From: Chloroflexota bacterium
GTDB lineage: Bacteria; Chloroflexota; UBA11872; VXNJ01
Direction of reading: 5' to 3'
DNA length: 64,000 nt
Assembly (NCBI GenBank): GCA_009840625.1
Contig: VXNJ01000001.1
Location: forward strand, 62,001 to 126,000
Positions 41,590 to 49,844 of this stretch are shown piece after piece; the stretch's first letter is position 1; every line of letters begins with the position of its first letter. Below the pieces are notes generated by a model, which saw only the letters and a list, made by a program, of their open reading frames with translations, made no database searches and had not been told where the DNA came from. The position numbers and the translations under genes are program-made.

Positions 41590-42362
41590 TGAGGAGTCGG
41601 CTAAATAGCACCGGGCGGAGGCGAATAACGCGCAATCACGCGCAAGTTGGCATCAGGTTGGCTCCCGAGGGCGAGGCGCCGGTAGTTGATGTCACGCTTG
41701 AGTTGTCATCCTATGATTTCCCAAAAAACGCCCTGGTGCGTGTTGAGGCATGGCGCAGCAATTCAGTTCAGCGCTGGGAATACGGCACCGTTGGGGCAAT
41801 AGAGTCGCCGATTGGGGAAGCCAGCAAATTGACCGATGTTCCTACTTCTGCTCAATTCCGAGTTTTAGTGGTCGCCGGAGACGATTCGGGCCTGTTGTTG
41901 GGTCACGCGCCCAGCATTCGCCCAGTGCTTCCAAGACGATCACTGTTGCCCGTTAGGGAGACCAATGAACTGGGGGACGAGGTTTGGAGAGTCGACTTTG
42001 GCGATGGATTGGATAGCCCTGAGTTGCTCGTCAATTCATCTGTAGTAGGGATAAGTGAGATTGTCCGGAGTGATGCGACGTTCCGTTCGCTTGTGATGCC
42101 TGAAATCTTGCGGAAGGTATTGCACCACATAGTTGTAGTTGGATGCCATGACCCCCATGATGATGAAGGTCCATGGGGCGGTTGGTTTGCGATCGCCCGC
42201 ACGCACCTGCCGAATGAAGACCCGCCTACATTGCGATTCGATGAAACCTCCGAAGAAGAGATTTCATCTGCAATTCAATGGATTGATCGCGTCGTTGCTG
42301 CATTTGCGGATTCCCCGCTGGACGCAGTTGATGTGTACAACGCGACGATTTCGGGTCGCTGA
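41589..42362 (+). CDS. Unrecognised second protein of the GHKL operon
   Basis: A 257-residue protein from GTG 41589, overlapping the ATPase stop by one base. Residues 20-110 look beta-rich (VVDVTLELSSYDFPKNALVR, FRVLVVAGDDSGLLLGHA). Then VWRVDFGDGLDSPELLVNSS near 135, a helical stretch, and an acidic C-terminal part. No catalytic motif was identified and no family recognised. Two bases separate its stop from the next ATG, so all three genes are surely co-expressed. It could be a scaffold or target-binding subunit for the ATPase; that is inference from the order only. Confidence 0.6.
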   Translation: MRSRLNSTGRRRITRNHAQVGIRLAPEGEAPVVDVTLELSSYDFPKNALVRVEAWRSNSVQRWEYGTVGAIESPIGEASKLTDVPTSAQFRVLVVAGDDSGLLLGHAPSIRPVLPRRSLLPVRETNELGDEVWRVDFGDGLDSPELLVNSSVVGISEIVRSDATFRSLVMPEILRKVLHHIVVVGCHDPHDDEGPWGGWFAIARTHLPNEDPPTLRFDETSEEEISSAIQWIDRVVAAFADSPLDAVDVYNATISGR

Positions 42363-42364
42363 GA

Positions 42365-43450
42365 ATGAAAAACGTAGACAAGATCCAGGCGCTATCTACG
42401 CTGCGAGAACTCCGCGACGAGTTAGGGCAAGAAAATGCGCCTAGGCGGGTCAATTTACGTGCTCATATTCCCCAAAATTCACCTGCGTGGAAGGCGTTCA
42501 TTAAGGTTGCTGGAGTTCCAGGACGCAAAGTCCGTCGCAACACCGTAATCACGCGGGTAAACGCAACGATCGATTCACTTACAACTGAGCTTCTCGATGG
42601 TGCCTCGGAAGATGGACCGCAAGTTTCGAGAAGAGTACGTGTATCGGATTTCGGCCGTTCGAGAAACCTGGCCAATACCTCAGGGGTCAACCTGGAATTG
42701 CGTCGCTTGACCCCCGCTGGAATCACGCTTGCTCGTGAATTCTTGTCTGACTTGCGGGATAAGCCATCAGGTGCTGTCACCCCGCCGCAAGAGCTATTGA
42801 TCGACGAGGAATTCGCGGCTCGATTTGCCGGAGACATACGCTTAGAAATGCGCGGATTCAATTCGCGGCGTGAAGCCGCCGCGTATCTTTCCCCCATCCT
42901 TCAGCCGGTTTCACACCTAATTGCTGATCATTCCGGTGTTTGGTCATGGATCGGCATGCTTTATTTCCCCGAAACAGTTGCACGCGAAGACGGCGCCGTT
43001 AAGCTGTCGCCACTTGATGAGACGTTCGTAGTAAATCGCGAAGATTCTTCAACCCGCTCGTATCAATTGCGGTATCGGCATTATCTCTGGGGCGCTTGGA
43101 GGCTCTATTTGCAACACGGCGAGCAAGCAGATTTCTTGCTTGACAGGCCATTGACTCAGTGGGGAGATATCGAGGAACGCTGTTTTGGTTCCACCCGAAT
43201 CTTCAATTCGATCGGCGTCGTTGATCTGATATTGCGCTTGTACACACATGGCTCGCAACAAAAACGAGGGTTTTCTCGGAATCGTGCCGGCCTTCGCCAC
43301 TTGATCAGGGTGTTGGCGCAATTGGAACGCACGTTCGATGTCTACGGCATGGATTCGGACGCATTGCTTCGCATTTTGCCAGCGGAATTTCGGCAATGGG
43401 AAACCCAACAGACTCGCAGCCCTGCGAGATCTGCGGCACCTGGGTTTTGA
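42365..43450 (+). CDS. Third protein of the GHKL operon (DUF6339-like?)
   Basis: A 361-residue protein from ATG 42365. The N-terminal third is basic (LRAHIPQNSPAWKAF, GRKVRRNTVITRVN). The C-terminal two thirds contain SHLIADHSGVWSWIGMLYFP near 180, SYQLRYRHYLWGAWRLYLQH near 220, and RCFGSTRIFNSIGVVDLILR near 260, ending with a helical tail. From memory this resembles DUF6339, a family of unknown function; unverified. No nuclease signature is evident. Its last 18 codons overlap a further frame at 43396. Confidence 0.6.
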   Translation: MKNVDKIQALSTLRELRDELGQENAPRRVNLRAHIPQNSPAWKAFIKVAGVPGRKVRRNTVITRVNATIDSLTTELLDGASEDGPQVSRRVRVSDFGRSRNLANTSGVNLELRRLTPAGITLAREFLSDLRDKPSGAVTPPQELLIDEEFAARFAGDIRLEMRGFNSRREAAAYLSPILQPVSHLIADHSGVWSWIGMLYFPETVAREDGAVKLSPLDETFVVNREDSSTRSYQLRYRHYLWGAWRLYLQHGEQADFLLDRPLTQWGDIEERCFGSTRIFNSIGVVDLILRLYTHGSQQKRGFSRNRAGLRHLIRVLAQLERTFDVYGMDSDALLRILPAEFRQWETQQTRSPARSAAPGF

Positions 43451-43851
43451 AGTGCAATCCACTTTTTTGGCCCGATTGCGAATTAGCAAGCGCCGCAGCT
43501 CTTAAACCTGATTGCCAGAACGAGTGCCCACTTTCGAAGCGGGTCGGCCTCTCCCAGGTGGAGGTACTTGGGAGAATCGGGCCGTTCATTTGCAACATTC
43601 GCATTGAGGACCTTCGCAATTCGCAGAATCGGCTGACAAAGCTTCCGCAACATGTTCGAAACAAATGCGATGCGAACTACCTGGCAGCACCTTTCGAAGC
43701 CATTCTGTTGGCGATTCCCGCGAGGCGCCGTAGATTCGCGGCTCCATATTTCTCGGCGACTAATCTCATTCGTTGGATTCGCCGGTTGGAGCTAGCGCGA
43801 GGACGAGACATATTGGTAATTATGTCTAGCGTAAGTCCTCGACCCAAGTGA
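43396..43851 (+). CDS. Possible fourth gene of the GHKL operon, Cys-containing
   Basis: A 151-residue frame from ATG 43396, overlapping the previous gene by 55 bases. The N-terminal 45 residues hold a run of Cys (CEICGTWVLKCNP, then three more by about 50) that could bind zinc. The rest has helical, Arg-rich segments (YLAAPFEAILLAIPARRRRF, LIRWIRRLELARG). Codon choice looks moderately natural. The 3' end overlaps the convergent phosphatase gene by 26 bases. It may be genuine or chance; the long overlap argues for caution. Confidence 0.4.
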   Translation: MGNPTDSQPCEICGTWVLKCNPLFWPDCELASAAALKPDCQNECPLSKRVGLSQVEVLGRIGPFICNIRIEDLRNSQNRLTKLPQHVRNKCDANYLAAPFEAILLAIPARRRRFAAPYFSATNLIRWIRRLELARGRDILVIMSSVSPRPK

Positions 43852-44482
43852 AATCAAACTCACTGAGGGAACTGATGACGTAATCGGCGGCTGAGATGTC
43901 TAGTCCGGCAGTTGATTCAGTTCGTACAGCTACAGAAACCATGCCGGCAGCCTTGGCAGCGGCAATGCCGCGCGGGGTGTCCTCTATTGCAAGGCAGTTG
44001 CGAGGCGAGACGCCGAGCTTGTTGGCTGCAAGCAAATAAAGATCGGGTTCAGGCTTTGAAGCAGAAACCATGTCCGCGGTTGCAACAGCTTCAAAAAATG
44101 TGACGACGCCAATCCGGTTGAGAATGATCTCCGTCCACCTAGTTTTGGACCCAGTCGCCAGACCCACGTGCACACCCTTGCTCACCAAGCATTCGAGTAG
44201 CCAATGTAATCCCTCGGATGCGGTCGTTTTTGCGGAGAGGATTTCGGCAACCGCTTCATCGTAGACGCGAATCCACTCCTGGATGCCGCCGCCTAGATCG
44301 AATCGGTCGATCACGTATTGCCACGTAAAGGCAGTGCTGCTGCCGATGACGGCGCGGTAGTCTTCGGGCGCAAGCGCGATCCCATGCTTGGAAAGCACGA
44401 TATCCATCGCCTCCGCATAGAGTGGCTCGCTATCGGTGATTACGCCATCCATATCGAAGATGACGGCTCGTTGAATCTTCAA
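43826..44482 (-). CDS. HAD-superfamily phosphatase (beta-phosphoglucomutase-like)
   Basis: About 218 residues if TTG 44482 is the start; the frame is open to 44575 but the extra part is not family-like. Motif I VIFDMDGVITDSEPLY (nucleophile Asp) at the N-terminus, motif II GLATGSKTRW near 110, motif III Lys in SASKPEPDLYLLAANKLG near 143, motif IV CLAIEDTPRGIAAAKAAGM near 165. A helical cap between motifs I and II marks subfamily I, as in phosphoglycolate phosphatase and beta-phosphoglucomutase. Substrate undetermined. It marks the return to ordinary metabolic genes right of the defence island. Confidence 0.85.
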   Translation of the reverse strand: MKIQRAVIFDMDGVITDSEPLYAEAMDIVLSKHGIALAPEDYRAVIGSSTAFTWQYVIDRFDLGGGIQEWIRVYDEAVAEILSAKTTASEGLHWLLECLVSKGVHVGLATGSKTRWTEIILNRIGVVTFFEAVATADMVSASKPEPDLYLLAANKLGVSPRNCLAIEDTPRGIAAAKAAGMVSVAVRTESTAGLDISAADYVISSLSEFDFTWVEDLR

Positions 44483-45093
44483 AATCTTCGACCAGGGGGC
44501 GCGAACAGTGTCCAATGAATTTGATCGTGATTCACATATTCGATATTGCTTTTGGGCCGAACCCCGAGCCTTCAATGGGGTTTGTCAATCGCGTGAATCA
44601 GACGATGACGACGTGGCAAATCGCGGCAATCAACGCCCCAGTTGGACCCTGGAACACTTCGGGAACCGCGGTTGAACCAGCGTGAAGTGCTTGATCAATT
44701 CACCTCTGAAGTGTGTACCTGGAGGGAGACGCATGGGCGGGCGAGACACCGGTAACCCTGGAGCGAATTCGCTGTCGATGTTGCAGAGGACGAAGTCCCC
44801 GGGCTGATTGACCCCTTGATGCATCCGCCGAAGTCATTGACGATTTGGACGCGTTGGGCCCACCGACTCACGTCTTCCTGACGTGCAATTGACATCTTCG
44901 ACAAACCCTAACTTGCCGTGAATTCCGGGGTTGTGAAGCCGTTCTGCACGAAATTGGAGTAGTGGATTCTGCGAATGCTCTCGATGGCACGTTTGTTAAC
45001 GGTGATGAATATTGGACAACCTTGCGAGTCGTCCACGCCTGGAGCCCGGTACTTCGGGGTACGGTCATGGCTGATTAAGTAAAGTCGGAGGCC
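44483..45093 (-). pseudogene. Remnants of one or two decayed genes left of the aldo/keto reductase
   Basis: Two protein-like pieces without starts. From about 45072 to 44908 the minus strand reads RTPKYRAPGVDDSQGCPIFI and RRIHYSNFVQNGFTTPEF to a stop. From about 44900 a second piece (ARQEDVSRWAQRVQIVNDFG) breaks near 44825 and continues in another frame as PGDFVLCNIDSEFAPGLPVS and FRGELIKHFTLVQPRF to 44630. Families not recognised. The first piece loses its N-terminus where the GC-rich aldo/keto reductase module begins, as if that module had replaced it. Confidence 0.45.
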
Positions 45094-46119
45094 ATGGACA
45101 CTCCTGACACCGCGGAGCTGGGGTCTAGCGGCCTTCGCGTGCCGCGCATTGGAATAGGAAGCGCCGCCTTGGGCGGGCTTTACTACTCCGTGGATGAAGA
45201 CGAAGCCGTGCGCACCGTGAGGCGCGCGGTAGAGCTGGGAGCGAGCTACGTCGATACGGCGCCCCTTTATGGCCATGGACGCAGCGAGCGCATCGTTGGG
45301 CAGGCGCTGTCGCCGCTGGCCAGGGGCGACTACGTGCTCTCCACCAAGGTTGGGCGAGTCCTAGAACCAGTGAGCGCCCCCTCGGCCTCGGACTACTTTG
45401 TGGACTTGCCGCCGTTCGAGCCGGTCTTCGACTACAGCCGCAGCGGCGTACTCAGGTCACTGGAGGAGAGCCTGGAGCGCATGGGGCTCGACAGCGTCGA
45501 TGTCCTCTACGTCCACGACCCGGACGAGGGCCGCTCCGTATTCCACGCCTTTTCGGGCCCCGACCACTACCGGCAGGTCATCGACGAAGTGCTGCCCACC
45601 CTGAGCGTACTTCGCTCGCAGGGCGTTATCCGCGCAGTGGGCGTGGGCATGAACGGCTGGCAAATGCTGGCCCAGTTCGCCCGCGACGGCGACTTCGACT
45701 GCTTCCTGCTGGCGGGCCGGTACACGCTGCTCGACCAGTCGGCCCTACCCGAGTTTCTGCCGCTGTGCGAAAGCAAGAACATCAGTGTCGTGATCGGCGG
45801 GCCCTATAACAGCGGCATCCTGGCCTCCGATCTGTCGCTCGGCGCGACCTACTTCTACGACCAAGCCCCGCCTGCGGTGCTGGAGCGAGCCAGGAGCATC
45901 AAGGCGATCTGCGACCGCTACGGCGTGCCGCTGAAGGCCGCCGCGCTCCAGTTCTGCCTGGCCCACCCGGCGGTCGCCTCCGTGATCCCGGGCGCGCGGT
46001 CGGTGGAGGAGGCGGAGGAGAATTGCGAGATGGTACTCGTTCCGATTCCCGCCGACATGTGGGCGGAGCTGCGCCGGGCCAGACTGATACCGGCGGACGC
46101 GCCGGCGCCGACAGGGTAA
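45094..46119 (+). CDS. Aldo/keto reductase, L-fucose or D-threo-aldose dehydrogenase-like
   Basis: A 341-residue protein from ATG 45094, with CGGAGG eight bases upstream. AKR landmarks: ELGSSGLRVPRIGIGSAALG, ASYVDTAPLYGHGRSERIVG with Asp and Tyr of the active site near 50-56, VLSTKVGRVL near 83 (catalytic Lys), DVLYVHDPDEG near 136 (His), and VIRAVGVGMNGW near 175, with an SVIPGARSVEEAEEN cofactor-binding end. This fits the branch that oxidises L-fucose, L-galactose or related sugars to lactones. The next gene, eight bases away, is a sugar mutarotase, which supports a sugar role. Codon use is visibly more GC-rich than in the genes to its left. Confidence 0.85.
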   Translation: MDTPDTAELGSSGLRVPRIGIGSAALGGLYYSVDEDEAVRTVRRAVELGASYVDTAPLYGHGRSERIVGQALSPLARGDYVLSTKVGRVLEPVSAPSASDYFVDLPPFEPVFDYSRSGVLRSLEESLERMGLDSVDVLYVHDPDEGRSVFHAFSGPDHYRQVIDEVLPTLSVLRSQGVIRAVGVGMNGWQMLAQFARDGDFDCFLLAGRYTLLDQSALPEFLPLCESKNISVVIGGPYNSGILASDLSLGATYFYDQAPPAVLERARSIKAICDRYGVPLKAAALQFCLAHPAVASVIPGARSVEEAEENCEMVLVPIPADMWAELRRARLIPADAPAPTG

Positions 46120-46126
46120 GTCGGCA

Positions 46127-46462
46127 GTGAAAGCGTTCGCGATGACGCTGGGCCTGAAGAGCGATCCCGGCGTGGTCGAAGAGTACACGCGGTATCACCG
46201 CGCCGTCTGGCCAGCGGCGTTGTCAGGACTGCACGATATCGGCATCACGAAGATGAAGATATTCCTGCACGGCCACAGGCTCTTCATGTACCTGGAGGCC
46301 GGCGACGACTTCGACCCGGCTCGGGACTTCCCCAAGTACATGGAAGACCCCCGCGCAAAGGAGTGGGACGAGCTGATGCGCGGCTTCCAGGAGCCCGTCC
46401 CGGGCGCCAAGCCGGGCGAGTGGTGGGCCGAGATGGAGGAGGTCTTCGACCTCGACTGGTAG
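46127..46462 (+). CDS. L-rhamnose/L-fucose mutarotase family protein
   Basis: A 111-residue protein from GTG 46127. It matches the RhaM/FucM dimeric alpha-beta barrel family: KSDPGVVEEYTRYHRAVWPA near 12-31 with the active-site His, GITKMKIFLHGHRLFMYLEA near 40-60, and the C-terminal end GEWWAEMEEVFDLDW. Enzymes of this family interconvert alpha and beta anomers of deoxysugars. Paired with the dehydrogenase at 45094 it would supply the right anomer for oxidation; L-fucose is the most likely substrate by family logic, not proven here. Confidence 0.85.
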   Translation: MKAFAMTLGLKSDPGVVEEYTRYHRAVWPAALSGLHDIGITKMKIFLHGHRLFMYLEAGDDFDPARDFPKYMEDPRAKEWDELMRGFQEPVPGAKPGEWWAEMEEVFDLDW

Positions 46463-46687
46463 GGGAGGGTCCGCCGCGCCGACAAAGTCCGGCGAAAACT
46501 CCATCTACAGCCACCACCACCTCTGCGACACGGGGGCTCTGGCATTTCCGTGGATGCCACCAGGCCCGAATGCGATCCGATTTCCGGGGGTTCCCAAGAG
46601 TCGACCAATTGGAACACCTACCTTGAAGGCGTCACTTGGAGGGCTCGGTCGACGGTTGCGTTTCTCCTGCGCCAATAGACTTTCGGC

Positions 46688-47563
46688 GTGAAGATAAATG
46701 TTCTCGGTGGAACCGGCCAACTCGGTTCAAGAATCATCGATTCGCTCCTGCGGGCCGGAGCCAGACCTGAGCAATTGGTCATCAGCTGTCGCAACGAGGC
46801 GAAGGCGCGGCGGTTCGCCGAACTTGGAATCGAAATCCGGTATGCGGACTACGACGTTCCCGAATCTCTCGCACCGGCGTTTGACGACACCGACGTGCTA
46901 ATGCAAATTCCGAGCATGGCCCCCGTCGAAGACCGAGTAATCGAGCACGACCGCATCCTGGCGGGAGCGAAATCAGCCTCGGTGCGCAGGATCGTTTTCA
47001 GCAGTTTCAGCGCTGCTCGAACCGACTCCCTGTTCTTGATTGCTCCCTACCTTGTTTACGCCGAAACCAAGGTCAGACTCTGCGGGATTGATTGGACGAT
47101 CTTGCGGAACGGCATGTACCTTGACCCCCTTGCCGATTGGGCGCCGGAGCTTGTTAAACAAGGGCGCCTGCCATACCCGGTCCAATCGGGGCGCGTTGCG
47201 TACATTTCACGCGACGATTTGGCGAGAGCCAGCGCCAGCGCATTAATGCAGGACGGGCATTCCGGGCAGGTGTACGAGTTAACGGGGCCAGAGGCAGTGT
47301 CAATGCCGCAACTGGCTGGGGCCCTTACCGCAGCTACCGGAACACCCATTGCCTTCGATTGCGTTTCCGAGTCCGAGTTCGAGGCAATTTGCCGTGAGGA
47401 CGACATCCCGGATGAGATAGTCGCGATCCTTGCGTCAATGTACCGAGCTGTCGATCACGGCGAATTTGCCCGGGTAACTGATCACGTGGAACTGCTCTCC
47501 GGCGCGCCCGCGGAGTCCGTCGAAGCGCACTTGCAACGCGCCATCGGTGTTCCGGGCGGGTAG
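46688..47563 (+). CDS. NmrA/QorB-like NAD(P)-binding oxidoreductase
   Basis: A 291-residue protein from GTG 46688. The Rossmann start INVLGGTGQLGSRIIDSLLR has the G-x-x-G-x-x-G of atypical SDRs. VISCRNEAKARRF near 31 follows, then VRRIVFSSFSAA near 100, IDWTILRNGMYLDPL near 137, and VAYISRDDLARASASAL near 167. This is the pattern of NmrA-like regulators and QOR2-type quinone reductases. No catalytic Tyr-Lys pair is obvious, as usual in the group. It stands alone. Confidence 0.78.
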   Translation: MKINVLGGTGQLGSRIIDSLLRAGARPEQLVISCRNEAKARRFAELGIEIRYADYDVPESLAPAFDDTDVLMQIPSMAPVEDRVIEHDRILAGAKSASVRRIVFSSFSAARTDSLFLIAPYLVYAETKVRLCGIDWTILRNGMYLDPLADWAPELVKQGRLPYPVQSGRVAYISRDDLARASASALMQDGHSGQVYELTGPEAVSMPQLAGALTAATGTPIAFDCVSESEFEAICREDDIPDEIVAILASMYRAVDHGEFARVTDHVELLSGAPAESVEAHLQRAIGVPGG

Positions 47564-47658
47564 CAGCGAAGATCGACACAGCCATCGCCCCAAGCGTGTG
47601 TGATTGCCAGCCGAACCGGTGGCATCGAACCGGCTTGCCGTTTACTTGAGGGTTGCGG

Positions 47659-49572
47659 CTAGCGGCTTTCCATTTCGCGCTGCTTGATTGACAGGCCCCA
47701 GCCCCGCTCGAACAATGGGTTTTCTGAGCCTCCCGGGACATCTGTCAAGCTCTCTTCCACTGCCCGCATCGACGAGGGCAGCTCAATCGGCAGACTCCCT
47801 GTCGGGGGGTCGATGCCAAAAACCGCGTCGAGAAGGGCCGTGTCATCGCACGTAAACGAGGCCAGCAACGCCGCCGCCTCGCGGGCGATTTCAGGGAAGA
47901 CTGCCGGCCGATCCAGGCGGATGTCGACGATGGTCGGTACGGCGCGGCAGACCGCCAGGACTTTCGACAACCGGCGCCGCTGGAATGCCAGCGAACCCTG
48001 GGGAATAAAGTACTCGAGCAGGTACCTGCTCCATTTGAATCGGCGTGGTGAAACCAAGCGCAGGACCGCGATATCGGCGTTCTTCGGCGACTTGACCACT
48101 GTCCCATAGCGCCGCGACACGTCGGGATCGACGCCTTCCAGATAGAGCTTCACCGGCCCTGACACTGGCAGCGCCGGACGATCTCCGGCAGTGTTGCTGG
48201 ACCGGTTTTTCAATAGCACCAGGCTCCGCTTTTGGGCCCGTTTCCCGGCCGCCACCAGGTCGGCAGTTCCTGTCCTTTCTGCGGCCGCCTCCGCGTCCAC
48301 GTACGGGTTCTCAAACAACCCGAGTTCGAATTTGACCTTCAATATCCGCCGCACCGACTCGTCAATGCGCGATTCCGGAATGCGGCCGTCGCGGACCAGT
48401 TCCGTCACTTGAGCAGGGCCGCAGTCGCCGCCGAATTGATCGACTCCCGCTTCGATCGCCTTGGCGTACCGTTCCTTGGTCGACAGGTGCTCGACTCCCC
48501 AGGCCGACGCTTCTTTGAGCCTGAGCAATCCGAGAACGCGGATGGATTCCACGGTCATCCAGTCGCTGCAGACCACGCCGTCGAAGCCGAGCCGATCGCG
48601 AAGCAAGCCGGTGATGATCTCCGAGTTGAACGCCATTGCGACTTCTTCAGATGTCTGACCGCTGGGAATCCCGTAAGAGAGCATCATTTGCTGCGTGCCG
48701 GCGGCGATCGCGTCGCGAAACGGGCCGAGATGGTATTCGAAGTTGTCGCCGGGGTAGAGTTGGCGCCTGCCGGAGCTGAAATGCGGATCCAGGCCATCCC
48801 CGGCCGGCCCGCCGCCCGGGAAGTGCTTGACCATTGCGGCCACGCTGGCTGGATTCAGGCCGTCCGCCCCTTTTTGGAGTCCCCGCACGAAGGCGGCAAC
48901 CAGTCTGCCGGCGAGTTCGGCGTCATCGCCGAAGGTGGCTCCGGATCGTCCCCACCGCGGTTCGGTGGCCAGGTCTGCCATCGGGCCCAGCAACCCGCGC
49001 AGTCCGATCGCCGAAAATTCGCGCCGCACCGCGTCGCCGAAGCTCTCCGCCAGCCCTTCGTCGCCGGCCGCCGCCAGGCCCAGCTGCGAAGGCCAATGGC
49101 TGAAACCTTCCTGCTTAACTCCGCAGGCGGGGTTGAATCCCGGCGCGTGGCGGAGATCGGAACTGAACGTTATCGGGATTCCGAGGCGGGTCCCCTCGGC
49201 GATTTCCTGCAGCCGGTTGTGCCAACGGGCGACGGCAACGGGACCCGGGGCCATCATGATGTTGAAATGCCGAATATTCTGCTGGACTACCAGTTCGGTT
49301 GAAGGGGCAATCTTCATCGGGTGGAAACCCTCGACGACGCCCCCTTTGCGGCCGATCGGGATCCCCGGATGAAAAAGCAGGCCGGATTTCTCCTCCAGGG
49401 TCATTTGCGCCAGGAGATCGCCGACGCGGTCTACAACAGGCACCCGTGAGTCCTCATACGGGTCCAACCTGCCGTTTCCGTTCAAGTCGCGGTATTTGTG
49501 CCCCTGAACAATGCGCGGCCGGTCCCTGTGACCGTTTTCGAATGCGGCTCCGTCGCCTTTCAATTCCGACAA
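47659..49572 (-). CDS. Glycoside hydrolase family 3 protein (beta-glucosidase-like)
   Basis: A 637-residue protein from TTG 49572 (TTGTCGGAATTG). It opens with YRDLNGNGRLDPYEDSRVPV, an insertion common in one GH3 branch, then LLAQMTLEEKSGLLFHPG near 52. The GH3 barrel shows GVVCSDWMTVES near 335, the conserved S-D-W nucleophile motif, and GGGPAGDGLDPHFSSG near 255. The second domain follows KRSLVLLKNRSSN near 450. No signal peptide is seen, so it is probably cytoplasmic and acts on imported oligosaccharides. No transporter is adjacent. Confidence 0.87.
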   Translation of the reverse strand: MSELKGDGAAFENGHRDRPRIVQGHKYRDLNGNGRLDPYEDSRVPVVDRVGDLLAQMTLEEKSGLLFHPGIPIGRKGGVVEGFHPMKIAPSTELVVQQNIRHFNIMMAPGPVAVARWHNRLQEIAEGTRLGIPITFSSDLRHAPGFNPACGVKQEGFSHWPSQLGLAAAGDEGLAESFGDAVRREFSAIGLRGLLGPMADLATEPRWGRSGATFGDDAELAGRLVAAFVRGLQKGADGLNPASVAAMVKHFPGGGPAGDGLDPHFSSGRRQLYPGDNFEYHLGPFRDAIAAGTQQMMLSYGIPSGQTSEEVAMAFNSEIITGLLRDRLGFDGVVCSDWMTVESIRVLGLLRLKEASAWGVEHLSTKERYAKAIEAGVDQFGGDCGPAQVTELVRDGRIPESRIDESVRRILKVKFELGLFENPYVDAEAAAERTGTADLVAAGKRAQKRSLVLLKNRSSNTAGDRPALPVSGPVKLYLEGVDPDVSRRYGTVVKSPKNADIAVLRLVSPRRFKWSRYLLEYFIPQGSLAFQRRRLSKVLAVCRAVPTIVDIRLDRPAVFPEIAREAAALLASFTCDDTALLDAVFGIDPPTGSLPIELPSSMRAVEESLTDVPGGSENPLFERGWGLSIKQREMESR

Positions 49573-49844
49573 TGAAACCGTCCCGCCCGTGAGTTAGCAC
49601 CCAATCGATTTGCCGCTCGCAGCCCTGTTAGCCGCTCGGGCTTAGTAGATAACCAGCATCTTCCGTTAATGGTGATTAAACGGTACGGCTGATGCCGCCG
49701 GCTACTGTGCTGCCAGGGAGCATCCTCTCCATCCTTCATCAGCACTGGCGCGAGGCTTCGGAACCAGGGAATGGGCCGGTTTATCGACCGCACCGCTCCG
49801 GTTGAATCGGCACTAGGAGGATTTAGCTGTGGTTCGGAAAAACG

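Noticed and set aside
48232-49302. A 356-residue plus-strand frame
   Set aside because: Antisense to the GH3 gene, which has intact catalytic motifs; GC-rich DNA often leaves long antisense frames open.
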